From an uncultured Oscillospiraceae bacterium (GTDB taxonomy: Bacteria; Bacillota; Clostridia; Oscillospirales; Oscillospiraceae), in the NCBI GenBank assembly GCA_944387035.1, contig CALXDJ010000001.1, positions 143,988 to 207,987 on the forward strand: 64,000 bases of DNA, read 5' to 3'. Made by a program: the position numbers and the translations under genes. The stretch's first letter is position 1, and the number at the start of each line of letters is the position of its first letter. Below are positions 45,721 to 52,409 of the stretch, piece after piece. The notes under the pieces were generated by a model, which had not been told where the DNA came from, searched no databases, and worked only from the letters and a program-made list of their open reading frames with translations.

Positions 45721-46146
45721 ATGAACCACGTTGCAATCGTCTACTGGAGCGGAACCGGAAACACGGAGAAAATGGCGCAATGCATCGCCGAAGGCGTGCA
45801 GGATGCCGGCGGCACCGCGGCTTTGCTGGGACCGGGAGACTTTTCCGCAGACAACTGGAATGACTATCAGGCTGTGGCCTTTGGTTGTCCGGCCATGGGT
45901 GCCGAGCAGCTGGAAGAGGGCGAATTTGAACCCATGTTCTCCGCTCTGGAGGGCACCCTCTCCGGCAAGAAAATCGCTCTGTTCGGCTCTTACGGCTGGG
46001 GAGACGGCCAGTGGATGCGGGAGTGGTGCCAGCGCTGCAGCGCCGCCCAGCTCTATGACGAAGATGGCTTGATCCTCAACGAATCCCCTGATGCAGACGG
46101 ACAGGAAACCTGCCGGGAGTTGGGCCGCGGTCTGGCCCGCTGGTAA
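45721..46146 (+). CDS. short-chain flavodoxin
   Basis: 141 residues, the right size for short-chain flavodoxins. YWSGTGNTEKMA is the FMN phosphate loop, and AALGEGTL-type and GSYGWGDGQWM segments form the ring-binding loops. It replaces ferredoxin as electron carrier in iron starvation, which fits its place behind an iron-type operator. GAAAGGAAATGAACT precedes the ATG. Confidence 0.93.
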   Translation: MNHVAIVYWSGTGNTEKMAQCIAEGVQDAGGTAALLGPGDFSADNWNDYQAVAFGCPAMGAEQLEEGEFEPMFSALEGTLSGKKIALFGSYGWGDGQWMREWCQRCSAAQLYDEDGLILNESPDADGQETCRELGRGLARW

Positions 46147-46189
46147 GGTTCTATCCTCACTCTTTCCTCACTTCTTCTTTCTCCCTCAT

Positions 46190-46225
46190 GTGCCCCCATG
46201 CGGACGCCATACCGCATGGGGGCAC
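46190..46225 (+). terminator. hairpin after the flavodoxin gene, no U-tract
   Basis: A 14-bp perfect stem (46190-46203 with 46212-46225), 43 bases past the stop codon; GCTCCATTTGGG follows rather than a U-run. Confidence 0.55.
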
Positions 46226-46275
46226 GCTCCATTTGGGTGCCAGCACGTGCTTTCCAAAAATTTCATTACAGCCAC

Positions 46276-46304
46276 TTGACAGCCCCTGCCATGTGTGGTA
46301 TAGT
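46276..46304 (+). promoter_or_regulatory. promoter of feoA-feoA-feoB
   Basis: TTGACA at 46276-46281, a 17-base spacer and TATAGT at 46299-46304. The next bases, CTAACC (46304-46309), pair in sequence with GGTTAG at 46319-46324, forming another dyad at the start site. Confidence 0.75.
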
Positions 46305-46317
46305 CTAACCGAATTTG

Positions 46318-46337
46318 AGGTTAGGTTTAACTAACCT
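46318..46337 (+). promoter_or_regulatory. DtxR-like iron operator, copy 3
   Basis: AGGTTAG-N6-CTAACCT at +8 to +27 of the feo promoter. A CTAACC half-site overlapping the -10 box suggests a second register of the same dyad. Confidence 0.72.
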
Positions 46338-46352
46338 TTTTGTTTGACCATC

Positions 46353-46370
46353 AGTTAGTTTTATCTAATT
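46353..46370 (+). promoter_or_regulatory. DtxR-like iron operator, copy 4
   Basis: AGTTAG-N6-CTAATT (one mismatch), 18 bases upstream of the first feoA start codon and touching its ribosome site. Confidence 0.6.
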
Positions 46371-46388
46371 CAAGGAGGGCGTGTCATC

Positions 46389-46601
46389 ATGATGCCTTTG
46401 GCGATGGCAAAAATCGGGGAAACCGTCACGATCCGGAAAATCACTGGGCGCGACGATGTCCGCCAGCATCTGGCGGAGCTGGGCTTCGTCGTGGACAGCC
46501 AGGTGACGGTGGTCAGCGAAGCTGCCGGAAACCTGATTCTGCAAGTGAAAGACAGCCGGATTGCCCTGAATAAGGCAATGGCAACCCGGATTATGTTTTA
46601 A
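46389..46601 (+). CDS. feoA: FeoA-domain protein (first copy)
   Basis: 70 residues, one SH3-like FeoA domain: KIGETVTIRKITGRDDVRQHLAELGF then GNLILQVKDSRIALNKAMATRIM. FeoA proteins assist the FeoB ferrous iron channel at its cytoplasmic face. CAAGGAGGGCGTGTCATC precedes ATGATG; either ATG may be used. A second feoA follows after 17 bases. Confidence 0.87.
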   Translation: MMPLAMAKIGETVTIRKITGRDDVRQHLAELGFVVDSQVTVVSEAAGNLILQVKDSRIALNKAMATRIMF

Positions 46602-46618
46602 GGAGGAGACGAAAAACG

Positions 46619-46843
46619 ATGAAAACACTCAAAGACGCAAAGGTAGGCGAAACTGTTACCGTCAAGCGCCTGCATGGCGAAGGACCTGTCAAGCGGCGGA
46701 TCATGGACATGGGGATTACGAAGGGTGTCGAGATCTTCATCCGCAAAGTGGCTCCCCTGGGAGATCCCATGGAGCTCAATGTCCGGGGATATGAACTCAG
46801 CGTGCGCAAGGGTGACGCTGAAATGATCGAAATTCTGGGTTAA
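46619..46843 (+). CDS. feoA: FeoA-domain protein (second copy)
   Basis: 74 residues, FeoA SH3-like: KDAKVGETVTVKRLHGEGPVKRRIMDMGITKGVEIFIRK and PLGDPMELNVRGYELSVRKGDAEMIEI, closer to the canonical FeoA consensus than the first copy. AAGGAGGAG lies upstream of the ATG. It is followed 71 bases later by feoB with an operator in between. Confidence 0.92.
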   Translation: MKTLKDAKVGETVTVKRLHGEGPVKRRIMDMGITKGVEIFIRKVAPLGDPMELNVRGYELSVRKGDAEMIEILG

Positions 46844-46878
46844 GGCAGGCGGCGGCAGCCGCCTCATCAAATCGCCAA

Positions 46879-46898
46879 AAGTTAGTTTTTGCTAACTT
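46879..46898 (+). promoter_or_regulatory. DtxR-like iron operator, copy 5
   Basis: A perfect AAGTTAG-N6-CTAACTT, 16 bases upstream of the feoB start and inside the operon, between feoA and feoB. No -10/-35 pair is evident next to it. Confidence 0.65.
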
Positions 46899-46914
46899 CA
46901 GAGAGGAGAAACAC

Positions 46915-49113
46915 ATGGACATCAAAATTGCTCTGGCAGGAAATCCCAACTGCGGAAAAACCACGTTATTCAACGCTTTGACGGGCTCCAACCAGTACGT
47001 CGGCAACTGGCCCGGCGTCACGGTGGAAAAGAAGGAGGGCCGTCTGAAGGGGCGCAAGGATGTGGTCATTCAGGATCTGCCCGGTATTTACTCCCTGTCC
47101 CCTTACACACTGGAAGAGGTGGTCGCCCGGAACTATCTGGTCGGTGAGCGGCCCAACGCCATCTTAAACATTGTAGACGGCACCAACATCGAGCGAAACC
47201 TCTACCTCACCACGCAGCTTATCGAGCTGGGGATCCCCGTGGTGGTTGCAGTCAATATGATTGACCTGGTCCGGAAAAACGGAGACCAGATCGACCTTGC
47301 CAAGCTGGGCGAGGCCCTGGGCTGTGAAGTGGTGGAAATGAGTGCCCTCAAAGGGGAAGGTGCCGCCGATGCAGCCCAGAAAGCCGTCTCCGCCGCCACG
47401 GTCAAGCGGTCCCGGGAGCTGCCCCACGTCTTTACCGGCAGCGTGGAACACGCCCTGGCCCATATCGAGGAATCTCTTGCCGGGAAAGTGGACGACGGGT
47501 ACCTGCGCTGGTATGCCATCAAAGTCTTTGAGCGGGACGAAAAAGTCCTGGAATCCCTCCAGCTGGATGACACCCTTGCGCAGCATCTGGAACAGCACAT
47601 CCTGGACTGTGAGCAGGAGCTGGACGATGACGCCGAAAGCATTATTACCAACCAGCGCTATGCCTACATCAGCCGGGTTGTGGCCAAGGCGGTGAAAAAG
47701 AAAGCCGTTGCCGGAAGCCTTTCCGTCTCCGATCAGATCGACCGGATCGTGACCAACCGGATCCTGGCCCTGCCCATCTTCGCCTGTGTGATGTTTTGCA
47801 TCTACGCCATTGCCATGGGCGGCTTCCCCTTCTCCATCGGCACCATGGGAACCGATTGGGCCAATGACATTCTGTTCGGCGAATGGGTCCCCGGACTGGT
47901 GGACAGCGCTCTGGGCGCCCTGGGCGTCAGCGGTTGGCTCTACGGCCTGATTCAGGACGGCATCGTGGCCGGCGTGGGCGCAGTGCTGGGTTTTGTTCCC
48001 CAAATGCTGGTTTTGTTCTTCCTGCTGGCCATTTTGGAAGATATCGGCTATATGGCGCGTGTGGCGTTCATCATGGACCGGATTTTCCGCCGCTTCGGCC
48101 TGTCCGGCAAGAGCTTTATCCCCATGCTGGTGGCCACTGGCTGCGGCGTACCGGGAATTATGGCTTCCCGTACCATTGAGCAGGACCGGGACCGCAAGAT
48201 GACCATTATGACTACCGGCTTCATTCCCTGCGGTGCCAAAATGCCCATCATCGGTCTGTTTGCCGGTGCGGTGTTCGGCGAATCTCCCTGGGTGGCCACT
48301 TCCGCGTTTTTCATCGGCATTGCGGCCGTGGTGCTTTCCGGCATCATGCTCAAAAAGTTCCGCGCCTTTGCCGGTGAGCCGGCTCCCTTCGTCATGGAGC
48401 TGCCCGCTTACCACACTCCTTCCATGGGCAACGTGCTGCGGGCCACATGGGAACGGGGCTTCAGCTTCATCAAGCGTGCCGGCACCATCATCCTCCTGTC
48501 CTCCATTGTGCTTTGGTTCCTGCAGGGCTACGGTGTGGTGGACGGCGCACTGCAGGCCGTGGAGGATAACAACGATTCCCTGCTGGCTGTCATCGGCAAC
48601 GCGGTAGCCTGGATCTTCGCTCCTCTGGGCTGGGTGGGCGACATGGCCTGGAAGGCTACTGTTGCCACCATCACCGGTCTGATCGCCAAGGAAGAGGTCG
48701 TCAATACCTTCGGCGTTCTTTACCACTATGCCGGCAGCGCCGACCTGCTGGAGGACAGCCATGATATCTGGGCCGCTATCGGCGCGGACTTCGGTGCCAT
48801 GAGCGCATACAGCTTCATGATCTTCAACCTCCTCTGCGCCCCCTGCTTTGCCGCCATGGGCGCCATCAAGCGGGAGATGAACAATCCCAAGTGGACCCTG
48901 GCCGCCATCGGCTATATGTGCCTGTTCGCCTATATTTCCAGCATGATTGTCTTCCAGTTGGGCGGACTGATTACCGGCGAAGCCGTCTTCGGCATCGGCA
49001 CCATTGCGGCTGTGGTGCTGCTGGCAGGCATTGTCTATCTGCTGGTTCGCCGGGGATACCGCCCCGAGGAAGCTTCCCATCCTCTGGCCAATGCCGCGGC
49101 TGCGCGCAGCTAA
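46915..49113 (+). CDS. feoB: ferrous iron transporter FeoB
   Basis: 732 residues. N-terminal GTPase domain with GNPNCGKTT (G1, 9-17), DLPGIY (G3) and NMIDLV (G4); then a FeoB helical and Gate-rich membrane part with characteristic GCGVPGIMASRTIE and PCGAKMPIIGLFAG segments. It imports Fe2+ across the inner membrane. GAGAGGAGAAACAC precedes the ATG. The operator at 46879 separates it from feoA. Confidence 0.96.
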   Translation: MDIKIALAGNPNCGKTTLFNALTGSNQYVGNWPGVTVEKKEGRLKGRKDVVIQDLPGIYSLSPYTLEEVVARNYLVGERPNAILNIVDGTNIERNLYLTTQLIELGIPVVVAVNMIDLVRKNGDQIDLAKLGEALGCEVVEMSALKGEGAADAAQKAVSAATVKRSRELPHVFTGSVEHALAHIEESLAGKVDDGYLRWYAIKVFERDEKVLESLQLDDTLAQHLEQHILDCEQELDDDAESIITNQRYAYISRVVAKAVKKKAVAGSLSVSDQIDRIVTNRILALPIFACVMFCIYAIAMGGFPFSIGTMGTDWANDILFGEWVPGLVDSALGALGVSGWLYGLIQDGIVAGVGAVLGFVPQMLVLFFLLAILEDIGYMARVAFIMDRIFRRFGLSGKSFIPMLVATGCGVPGIMASRTIEQDRDRKMTIMTTGFIPCGAKMPIIGLFAGAVFGESPWVATSAFFIGIAAVVLSGIMLKKFRAFAGEPAPFVMELPAYHTPSMGNVLRATWERGFSFIKRAGTIILLSSIVLWFLQGYGVVDGALQAVEDNNDSLLAVIGNAVAWIFAPLGWVGDMAWKATVATITGLIAKEEVVNTFGVLYHYAGSADLLEDSHDIWAAIGADFGAMSAYSFMIFNLLCAPCFAAMGAIKREMNNPKWTLAAIGYMCLFAYISSMIVFQLGGLITGEAVFGIGTIAAVVLLAGIVYLLVRRGYRPEEASHPLANAAAARS

Positions 49114-49132
49114 GAAGCAGGAGGTGGATTCC

Positions 49133-49279
49133 ATGCCTGGTGTTCTCGGCAATGCCATTGTGGGCTTGATTCTGGCAGCGGTGGTGGGGCTGGCCATTCG
49201 ATCCTTGTGGCGCTCCCACAAATCCGGAGGATCCTGCTCCGGCGATTGCTCCAACTGCAAACACTGCCATCACAAATAA
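49133..49279 (+). CDS. FeoB-associated Cys-rich membrane protein
   Basis: 48 residues: one N-terminal helix (LGNAIVGLILAAVVGLAI) followed by a cytosolic Cys/His tail (CSGDCSNCKHCHHK). This is the FeoB-associated Cys-rich family, thought to assist or gate FeoB; earlier called FeoC-like. The ATG at 49133 has GGAGG eight bases upstream. It is 19 bases from the feoB stop. Confidence 0.88.
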   Translation: MPGVLGNAIVGLILAAVVGLAIRSLWRSHKSGGSCSGDCSNCKHCHHK

Positions 49280-49285
49280 TCTCAT

Positions 49286-49318
49286 AGGGCGCGGACAATG
49301 TCCGCGCCCTGGTTTTTC
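49286..49318 (+). terminator. terminator of the feo operon
   Basis: An 11-bp perfect stem (49286-49296 with 49300-49310, loop AAT) followed by GGTTTTTC on the plus strand. Confidence 0.88.
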
Positions 49319-49337
49319 AAGGAGGAAGGCGTATCTC

Positions 49338-49700
49338 ATGGAAATCACCCAGACGAATTTGCGTTATCTGCTGGCCGTATATGAGCTGATGGGCAGCAAT
49401 GCCGGTGTGGCGGCCGTGGAAGTATCCCGGCGGATGGGTGTCTCCAAGCCCTCTGTAACCCGGATGCTGGGGGTCCTGGCCAAGCGGGGACTTCTGGTCA
49501 AGGAACCCTATGGCAAAGTCCGTCTAACGGAGCGGGGCGCCCTGCTGGCGCAGGAATACGCCGTCTGTGTGGAGATGGTCCAGCGCCGTCTGCCCCGATT
49601 GGAGTTTTCGCTGACAGATTCTGAAACAGCGGAGCTGGCCTGCGTGCTGGCTGCTGCACTGCCCTCCCATGTGCGCAGCATGCTGTGCGCATGGACATAA
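49338..49700 (+). CDS. DtxR/MntR-family iron regulator, short form
   Basis: 120 residues. N-terminal winged helix (NLRYLLAVYELMGSNAGVAAVEVSRRMGVSKPSVTRML then KRGLLVKEPYGKVRLTERG) is DtxR-type, and the SHVRSM end may form part of the dimer domain. The usual length is 140-230 residues, and there is no C-terminal SH3-like domain. It follows the feo terminator by 19 bases and is the obvious regulator of the AGTTAG-N6-CTAACT sites, whose core resembles the DtxR/IdeR box. AAGGAGGAAGG precedes the ATG. Confidence 0.82.
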   Translation: MEITQTNLRYLLAVYELMGSNAGVAAVEVSRRMGVSKPSVTRMLGVLAKRGLLVKEPYGKVRLTERGALLAQEYAVCVEMVQRRLPRLEFSLTDSETAELACVLAAALPSHVRSMLCAWT

Positions 49701-49703
49701 ATC

Positions 49704-49735
49704 GTCCCCCAACGGCAACAATGCCGTTGGGGGAC
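49704..49735 (+). terminator. hairpin between dtxR-like and arsC-like genes
   Basis: A 13-bp perfect stem (49704-49716 with 49723-49735) between convergent genes, with GTGCTTTATT on the plus strand and GATTTATG on the minus, so only weak U-tracts. Confidence 0.6.
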
Positions 49736-49740
49736 GTGCT

Positions 49741-50154
49741 TTATTGCAGGATCAGGCCTTTTTCCAGACGCCGCCGCAGCTCCAGCACGTTCTGCCGAAT
49801 CTGCTGGATCACATTCTCATAGGCCGCATCTCCACAGCCAGTAGGGTCCTCCAGTCCCCAATCCTCCCGCAGACGGCAGGGCAAGGTGGGGCAAGACACG
49901 CCGCAGCCCATGGTAATGAGGATATCCACCGGTTTCAGCGCTTCCAATGATTTGGGGTGCTGACTGCGCTCCATCTCCACACCATATTGCGTCCGCATCA
50001 GACGCACCGCGTTGGGATCTATCCGGTCTTTCGGCTCCGTTCCTGCGGAGCAGCTTTCCAGCACATCTCCTGCCAGCAGCCTGCACAATGCCTCCGCGAT
50101 CTGACTGCGGCAGGCGTTATGCACGCAGACAAATGCCACAACCGGTTTGCTCAT
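49741..50154 (-). CDS. arsC: LMW phosphatase-like arsenate reductase (ArsC)
   Basis: 137 residues. The P-loop CVHNACRSQIAEA (Cys-x5-Arg) holds the nucleophile, and later CGVSCP... with CRLRE supplies the Cys pair used by thioredoxin-coupled ArsC; DPTG is the catalytic Asp loop. It reduces arsenate to arsenite, which is then exported. It overlaps the small thioredoxin-like gene by four bases, so the disulfide donor is probably that protein. Placement in an ArsR-controlled group supports the call. Confidence 0.9.
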   Translation of the reverse strand: MSKPVVAFVCVHNACRSQIAEALCRLLAGDVLESCSAGTEPKDRIDPNAVRLMRTQYGVEMERSQHPKSLEALKPVDILITMGCGVSCPTLPCRLREDWGLEDPTGCGDAAYENVIQQIRQNVLELRRRLEKGLILQ

Positions 50155-50444
50155 TGGTCTCTTCCCCGCAGCAGGTCTTTCACGTCTTCCTTGCTCAGCC
50201 GCCGCCCGCTGGACACAATCTTTCCGTCTACCATCAAAGCCGGGGTGGACATCACACCCAGAGCGGCAATCCGGGCAGGATCGGTCACATACTCCATACC
50301 ATCCGTTTGCCCCAATTCCGCCATAGCCTGCCGGGTGACTTTCTCCAACTCCCGGCAAGCCGCACAGCCCATCCCCAGCACCTTCACCGGGGCGTTTGCA
50401 TCCCCTTCCTTCTGGGGAGCCGTCTGTTTTCCAAACCATTTCAT
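50151..50444 (-). CDS. small thioredoxin-like redox-active disulfide protein
   Basis: 97 residues, with GMGCAACRELEKVTRQA (CxxC redox site) and a STPALMVDGKIVSSGR end typical of the TM0996/MTH895 group. AAGGAGG lies upstream of the ATG at 50444. It sits between the permease gene and arsC, and such proteins often accompany YraQ/DUF318 permeases. It may reduce ArsC or carry the metalloid. Confidence 0.88.
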   Translation of the reverse strand: MKWFGKQTAPQKEGDANAPVKVLGMGCAACRELEKVTRQAMAELGQTDGMEYVTDPARIAALGVMSTPALMVDGKIVSSGRRLSKEDVKDLLRGRDQ

Positions 50445-50466
50445 CTTATAATTCCTCCTTGTCTTA

Positions 50467-51486
50467 TCAGAGGCCAAGCAATACCTGCCCGGCATTGAAC
50501 CCATATCCTACCAACAAAATTCCCAATGCACATACGCCGATAAAGATTGCCAGAAGTTTCGGCTTGATCGCTTTGCGCAGCAGGATCAACGATGGCAGAC
50601 TCAATGTGGTCACCGCCATCATAAAGGCCAGCACCGTCCCCAGATCCGCTCCCCGGGCCAACAGTGCCTCCGCCACCGGAATGGTTCCGAAAATATCCGC
50701 ATACATGGGGATGCCCACAACCACTGCTACAACCACCCCCAAGGGGTTTCCGTTCCCCAGCAGACCCAGAATCCAATCCTGCGGGATCCAGTTGTGAATG
50801 ATCGCTCCGATCCCGACGCCTACCAAAATATAGGGCAGCACTTTGCGGAACGTGGAGGCCGCCTGCTCGGCTGCCCCATGCAGCCGCTCCTTCCGGGTCG
50901 GCACCCGCTCTTCCTCACCATCTGCTCCGCTTCCGGTCCGCACGAATGACTCCACCTGATCATCCAGATGCAGGTTTTGAATCAGGGTACCACCGCATAC
51001 CGCAATGACCAGTCCCGCCATCACATAGATCACCGCCACGCGGGCACCAAAAATACTCATCAGCAGCACCAGACTGCCCAAGTCCACCATAGGCGAGGAA
51101 ATCAGAAAGGAAAATGTCACCCCCAGCGGGATACCTGCTCCGGTAAACCCCATGAAAAGCGGAATGGAAGAGCAGGAACAAAACGGGGTTACCGTTCCAA
51201 GCAAAGCTCCGAACATATTGGCCTGCACGCCCCGGAACCGCCCCAAAATCCGACGGCTGCGCTGCGGCGGAAAATAGCTTTGCACATAGGAAACCACAAA
51301 AATCAATGTCCACAGCAGCAGAGTAATCTTTGCAACATCATAAATGAAAAACTGCAAGCTTCCCCCTACCCGGGTCGTCAGATCCAGTCCCATGCGTTCC
51401 AAAATCGCTCCCACCAGATCGCTGAGCCACTGCATTCCCAACAACTGCGTCTGAATCCATTCCCATACCGATGCCAATCCTGTCAT
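50467..51486 (-). CDS. YraQ/DUF318-type permease (ArsP-like)
   Basis: 339 residues with about eight helices; the conserved TPFCSCSSIPLFMG at about 108-121 carries the Cys pair of this permease family. Members export trivalent organoarsenicals (ArsP) or other metalloids, or have unknown substrates. It is upstream of the thioredoxin-like gene in an operon with arsC, with an ArsR operator just before it. AGAAGGAGG precedes the ATG at 51486, which is chosen over the ATG eight codons earlier. Confidence 0.87.
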   Translation of the reverse strand: MTGLASVWEWIQTQLLGMQWLSDLVGAILERMGLDLTTRVGGSLQFFIYDVAKITLLLWTLIFVVSYVQSYFPPQRSRRILGRFRGVQANMFGALLGTVTPFCSCSSIPLFMGFTGAGIPLGVTFSFLISSPMVDLGSLVLLMSIFGARVAVIYVMAGLVIAVCGGTLIQNLHLDDQVESFVRTGSGADGEEERVPTRKERLHGAAEQAASTFRKVLPYILVGVGIGAIIHNWIPQDWILGLLGNGNPLGVVVAVVVGIPMYADIFGTIPVAEALLARGADLGTVLAFMMAVTTLSLPSLILLRKAIKPKLLAIFIGVCALGILLVGYGFNAGQVLLGL

Positions 51487-51507
51487 CTCGTTGCCTCCTT
51501 CTATTAT

Positions 51508-51529
51508 CACATCAAAATTTTTTGATGTG
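51508..51529 (-). promoter_or_regulatory. ArsR-type operator upstream of the permease
   Basis: A perfect inverted repeat with arms CACATCAAAA and TTTTGATGTG separated by TT, directly before the permease ribosome site. The inner core is ATCAAA-N4-TTTGAT, the same as in front of the arsR gene. Confidence 0.78.
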
Positions 51530-51534
51530 TTTTT

Positions 51535-51566
51535 CCCGAAAAAAAGCCATCCTTCGATGGCTTTTT
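51535..51566 (-). terminator. terminator of arsR
   Basis: An 11-bp stem (51541-51551 with 51556-51566, loop GAAG) overlaps the arsR stop and is followed by further T residues on the minus strand. Confidence 0.8.
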
Positions 51567-51861
51567 AGGTTCGCACCTCTGCTTGAGGCGTAGTCAAGCG
51601 CACCAACAATTCCGCTGCAGCCCGGCTGCCTGACGAATCCAGCCAGTAATAGGTCCATTTGCCTTCCTGACGGCTGGCCACAATACCGGATTCGCAGAGG
51701 ATCTTCATGTGGTAGGAAACCGCAGACTGCCCCATACCCAGTCGATCCATCAACATACAGGCACACTGCTCCCCCTCCCGCAGCAGCTCCAAAATCGCCA
51801 GCCGCTTGGGATCACACAGTGCCCGAAATACCTTTGCATGTTCTTGGTGTATCTGTTCCAT
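51565..51861 (-). CDS. ArsR/SmtB-family repressor
   Basis: 98 residues, one winged-helix domain: FRALCDPKRLAILELLREGEQCACMLMDRLGMGQSAVSYHMKIL. The Cys pair in EQCACML occupies the place of the arsenite-binding ELCVCDL segment. Binding of As(III) should release the ATCAAA-N4-TTTGAT operators and induce the permease, thioredoxin and arsC genes. Its own promoter carries one of these operators, so it is autoregulated. Confidence 0.92.
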   Translation of the reverse strand: MEQIHQEHAKVFRALCDPKRLAILELLREGEQCACMLMDRLGMGQSAVSYHMKILCESGIVASRQEGKWTYYWLDSSGSRAAAELLVRLTTPQAEVRT

Positions 51862-51872
51862 TCCAGCCTCAA

Positions 51873-51888
51873 ATCAAAAATATTTGAT
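51873..51888 (-). promoter_or_regulatory. ArsR-type operator of arsR
   Basis: ATCAAA-N4-TTTGAT at the predicted start point of arsR, just downstream of its -10 box. Confidence 0.75.
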
Positions 51889-51894
51889 GTGATG

Positions 51895-51923
51895 AGGATA
51901 GCACGCTTCTCTCAAAATGTCAA
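51895..51923 (-). promoter_or_regulatory. promoter of arsR
   Basis: TTGACA (51923-51918), a 17-base spacer and TATCCT (51900-51895) on the minus strand. Confidence 0.68.
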
Positions 51924-51925
51924 GA

Positions 51926-51950
51926 GGCCTCCGGCATTTATCCGGAGGCC
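51926..51950 (-). terminator. hairpin after the PqqD-like gene, no U-tract
   Basis: A 9-bp perfect stem (51926-51934 with 51942-51950) lies just past the stop and abuts the arsR -35 box; no U-run follows. Confidence 0.5.
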
Positions 51951-51955
51951 CGCTG

Positions 51956-52306
51956 TCAATGGGTTTGATCTTTCCACATAATGAACTGGTGGTCACGGAG
52001 AATTTCCAGGAACTTAATGAGCCTGGGCAGAGACTTCTCCATATCGGGAAATGCCTCATCCAGCTCCTTGGAAAGGGCATAGACATCCTTGCAGCCATCG
52101 ATGCTCTTCCAAATAAAGCTGCCGTATCCATCCAATGCAATCTTGCTGAACCGAGGCTTATGGAAAAACTTCTGGGCAATCCGGCTGTAAAATCCGGTCC
52201 ACTCCTTTTTCAGCGTAATGATCCCTGCCGAATCCTGGGTAAATTCCGTAGCGGGATTACGGACAGGAATATACTCGAGATAATTTGCCGCCTGCTTCTT
52301 TTTCAC
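51956..52306 (-). CDS. PqqD-like peptide-chaperone protein
   Basis: 116 residues from a GTG start (GGAGG eight bases upstream). The sequence VRNPATEFTQDSAGIITLKK and ALDGYGSFIWKSIDGCKDVYALSKEL matches the PqqD winged-helix fold that binds leader peptides for radical-SAM RiPP enzymes. No radical-SAM enzyme, precursor peptide or exporter gene is near. It could be a stand-alone adapter or a relic. The pattern of a free-standing PqqD is known in clostridia, without a defined role. Confidence 0.8.
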   Translation of the reverse strand: MKKKQAANYLEYIPVRNPATEFTQDSAGIITLKKEWTGFYSRIAQKFFHKPRFSKIALDGYGSFIWKSIDGCKDVYALSKELDEAFPDMEKSLPRLIKFLEILRDHQFIMWKDQTH

Positions 52307-52360
52307 GTCAGATTCCTCCTTCATACGCGTCAGAAAAGAGCTCTTTCAAGAGTAAACCGG

Positions 52361-52389
52361 GGCCCGGCCCCCATTCCAGGGACCGGGCC
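52361..52389 (-). terminator. hairpin after the OPT transporter gene, weak U-tract
   Basis: A 7-bp GC core (52361-52367 with 52383-52389) with further partial pairing inside lies about 20 bases beyond the stop of the minus-strand gene; CCGGTTTACTC follows. Confidence 0.4.
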
Positions 52390-52409
52390 GTTGGTGATAC
52401 ACGAATGAC

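Noticed and set aside
47164..49260. A minus-strand open frame of about 700 codons opposite feoB
   Set aside because: Antisense shadow of FeoB with repetitive His/Gly/Gln content.
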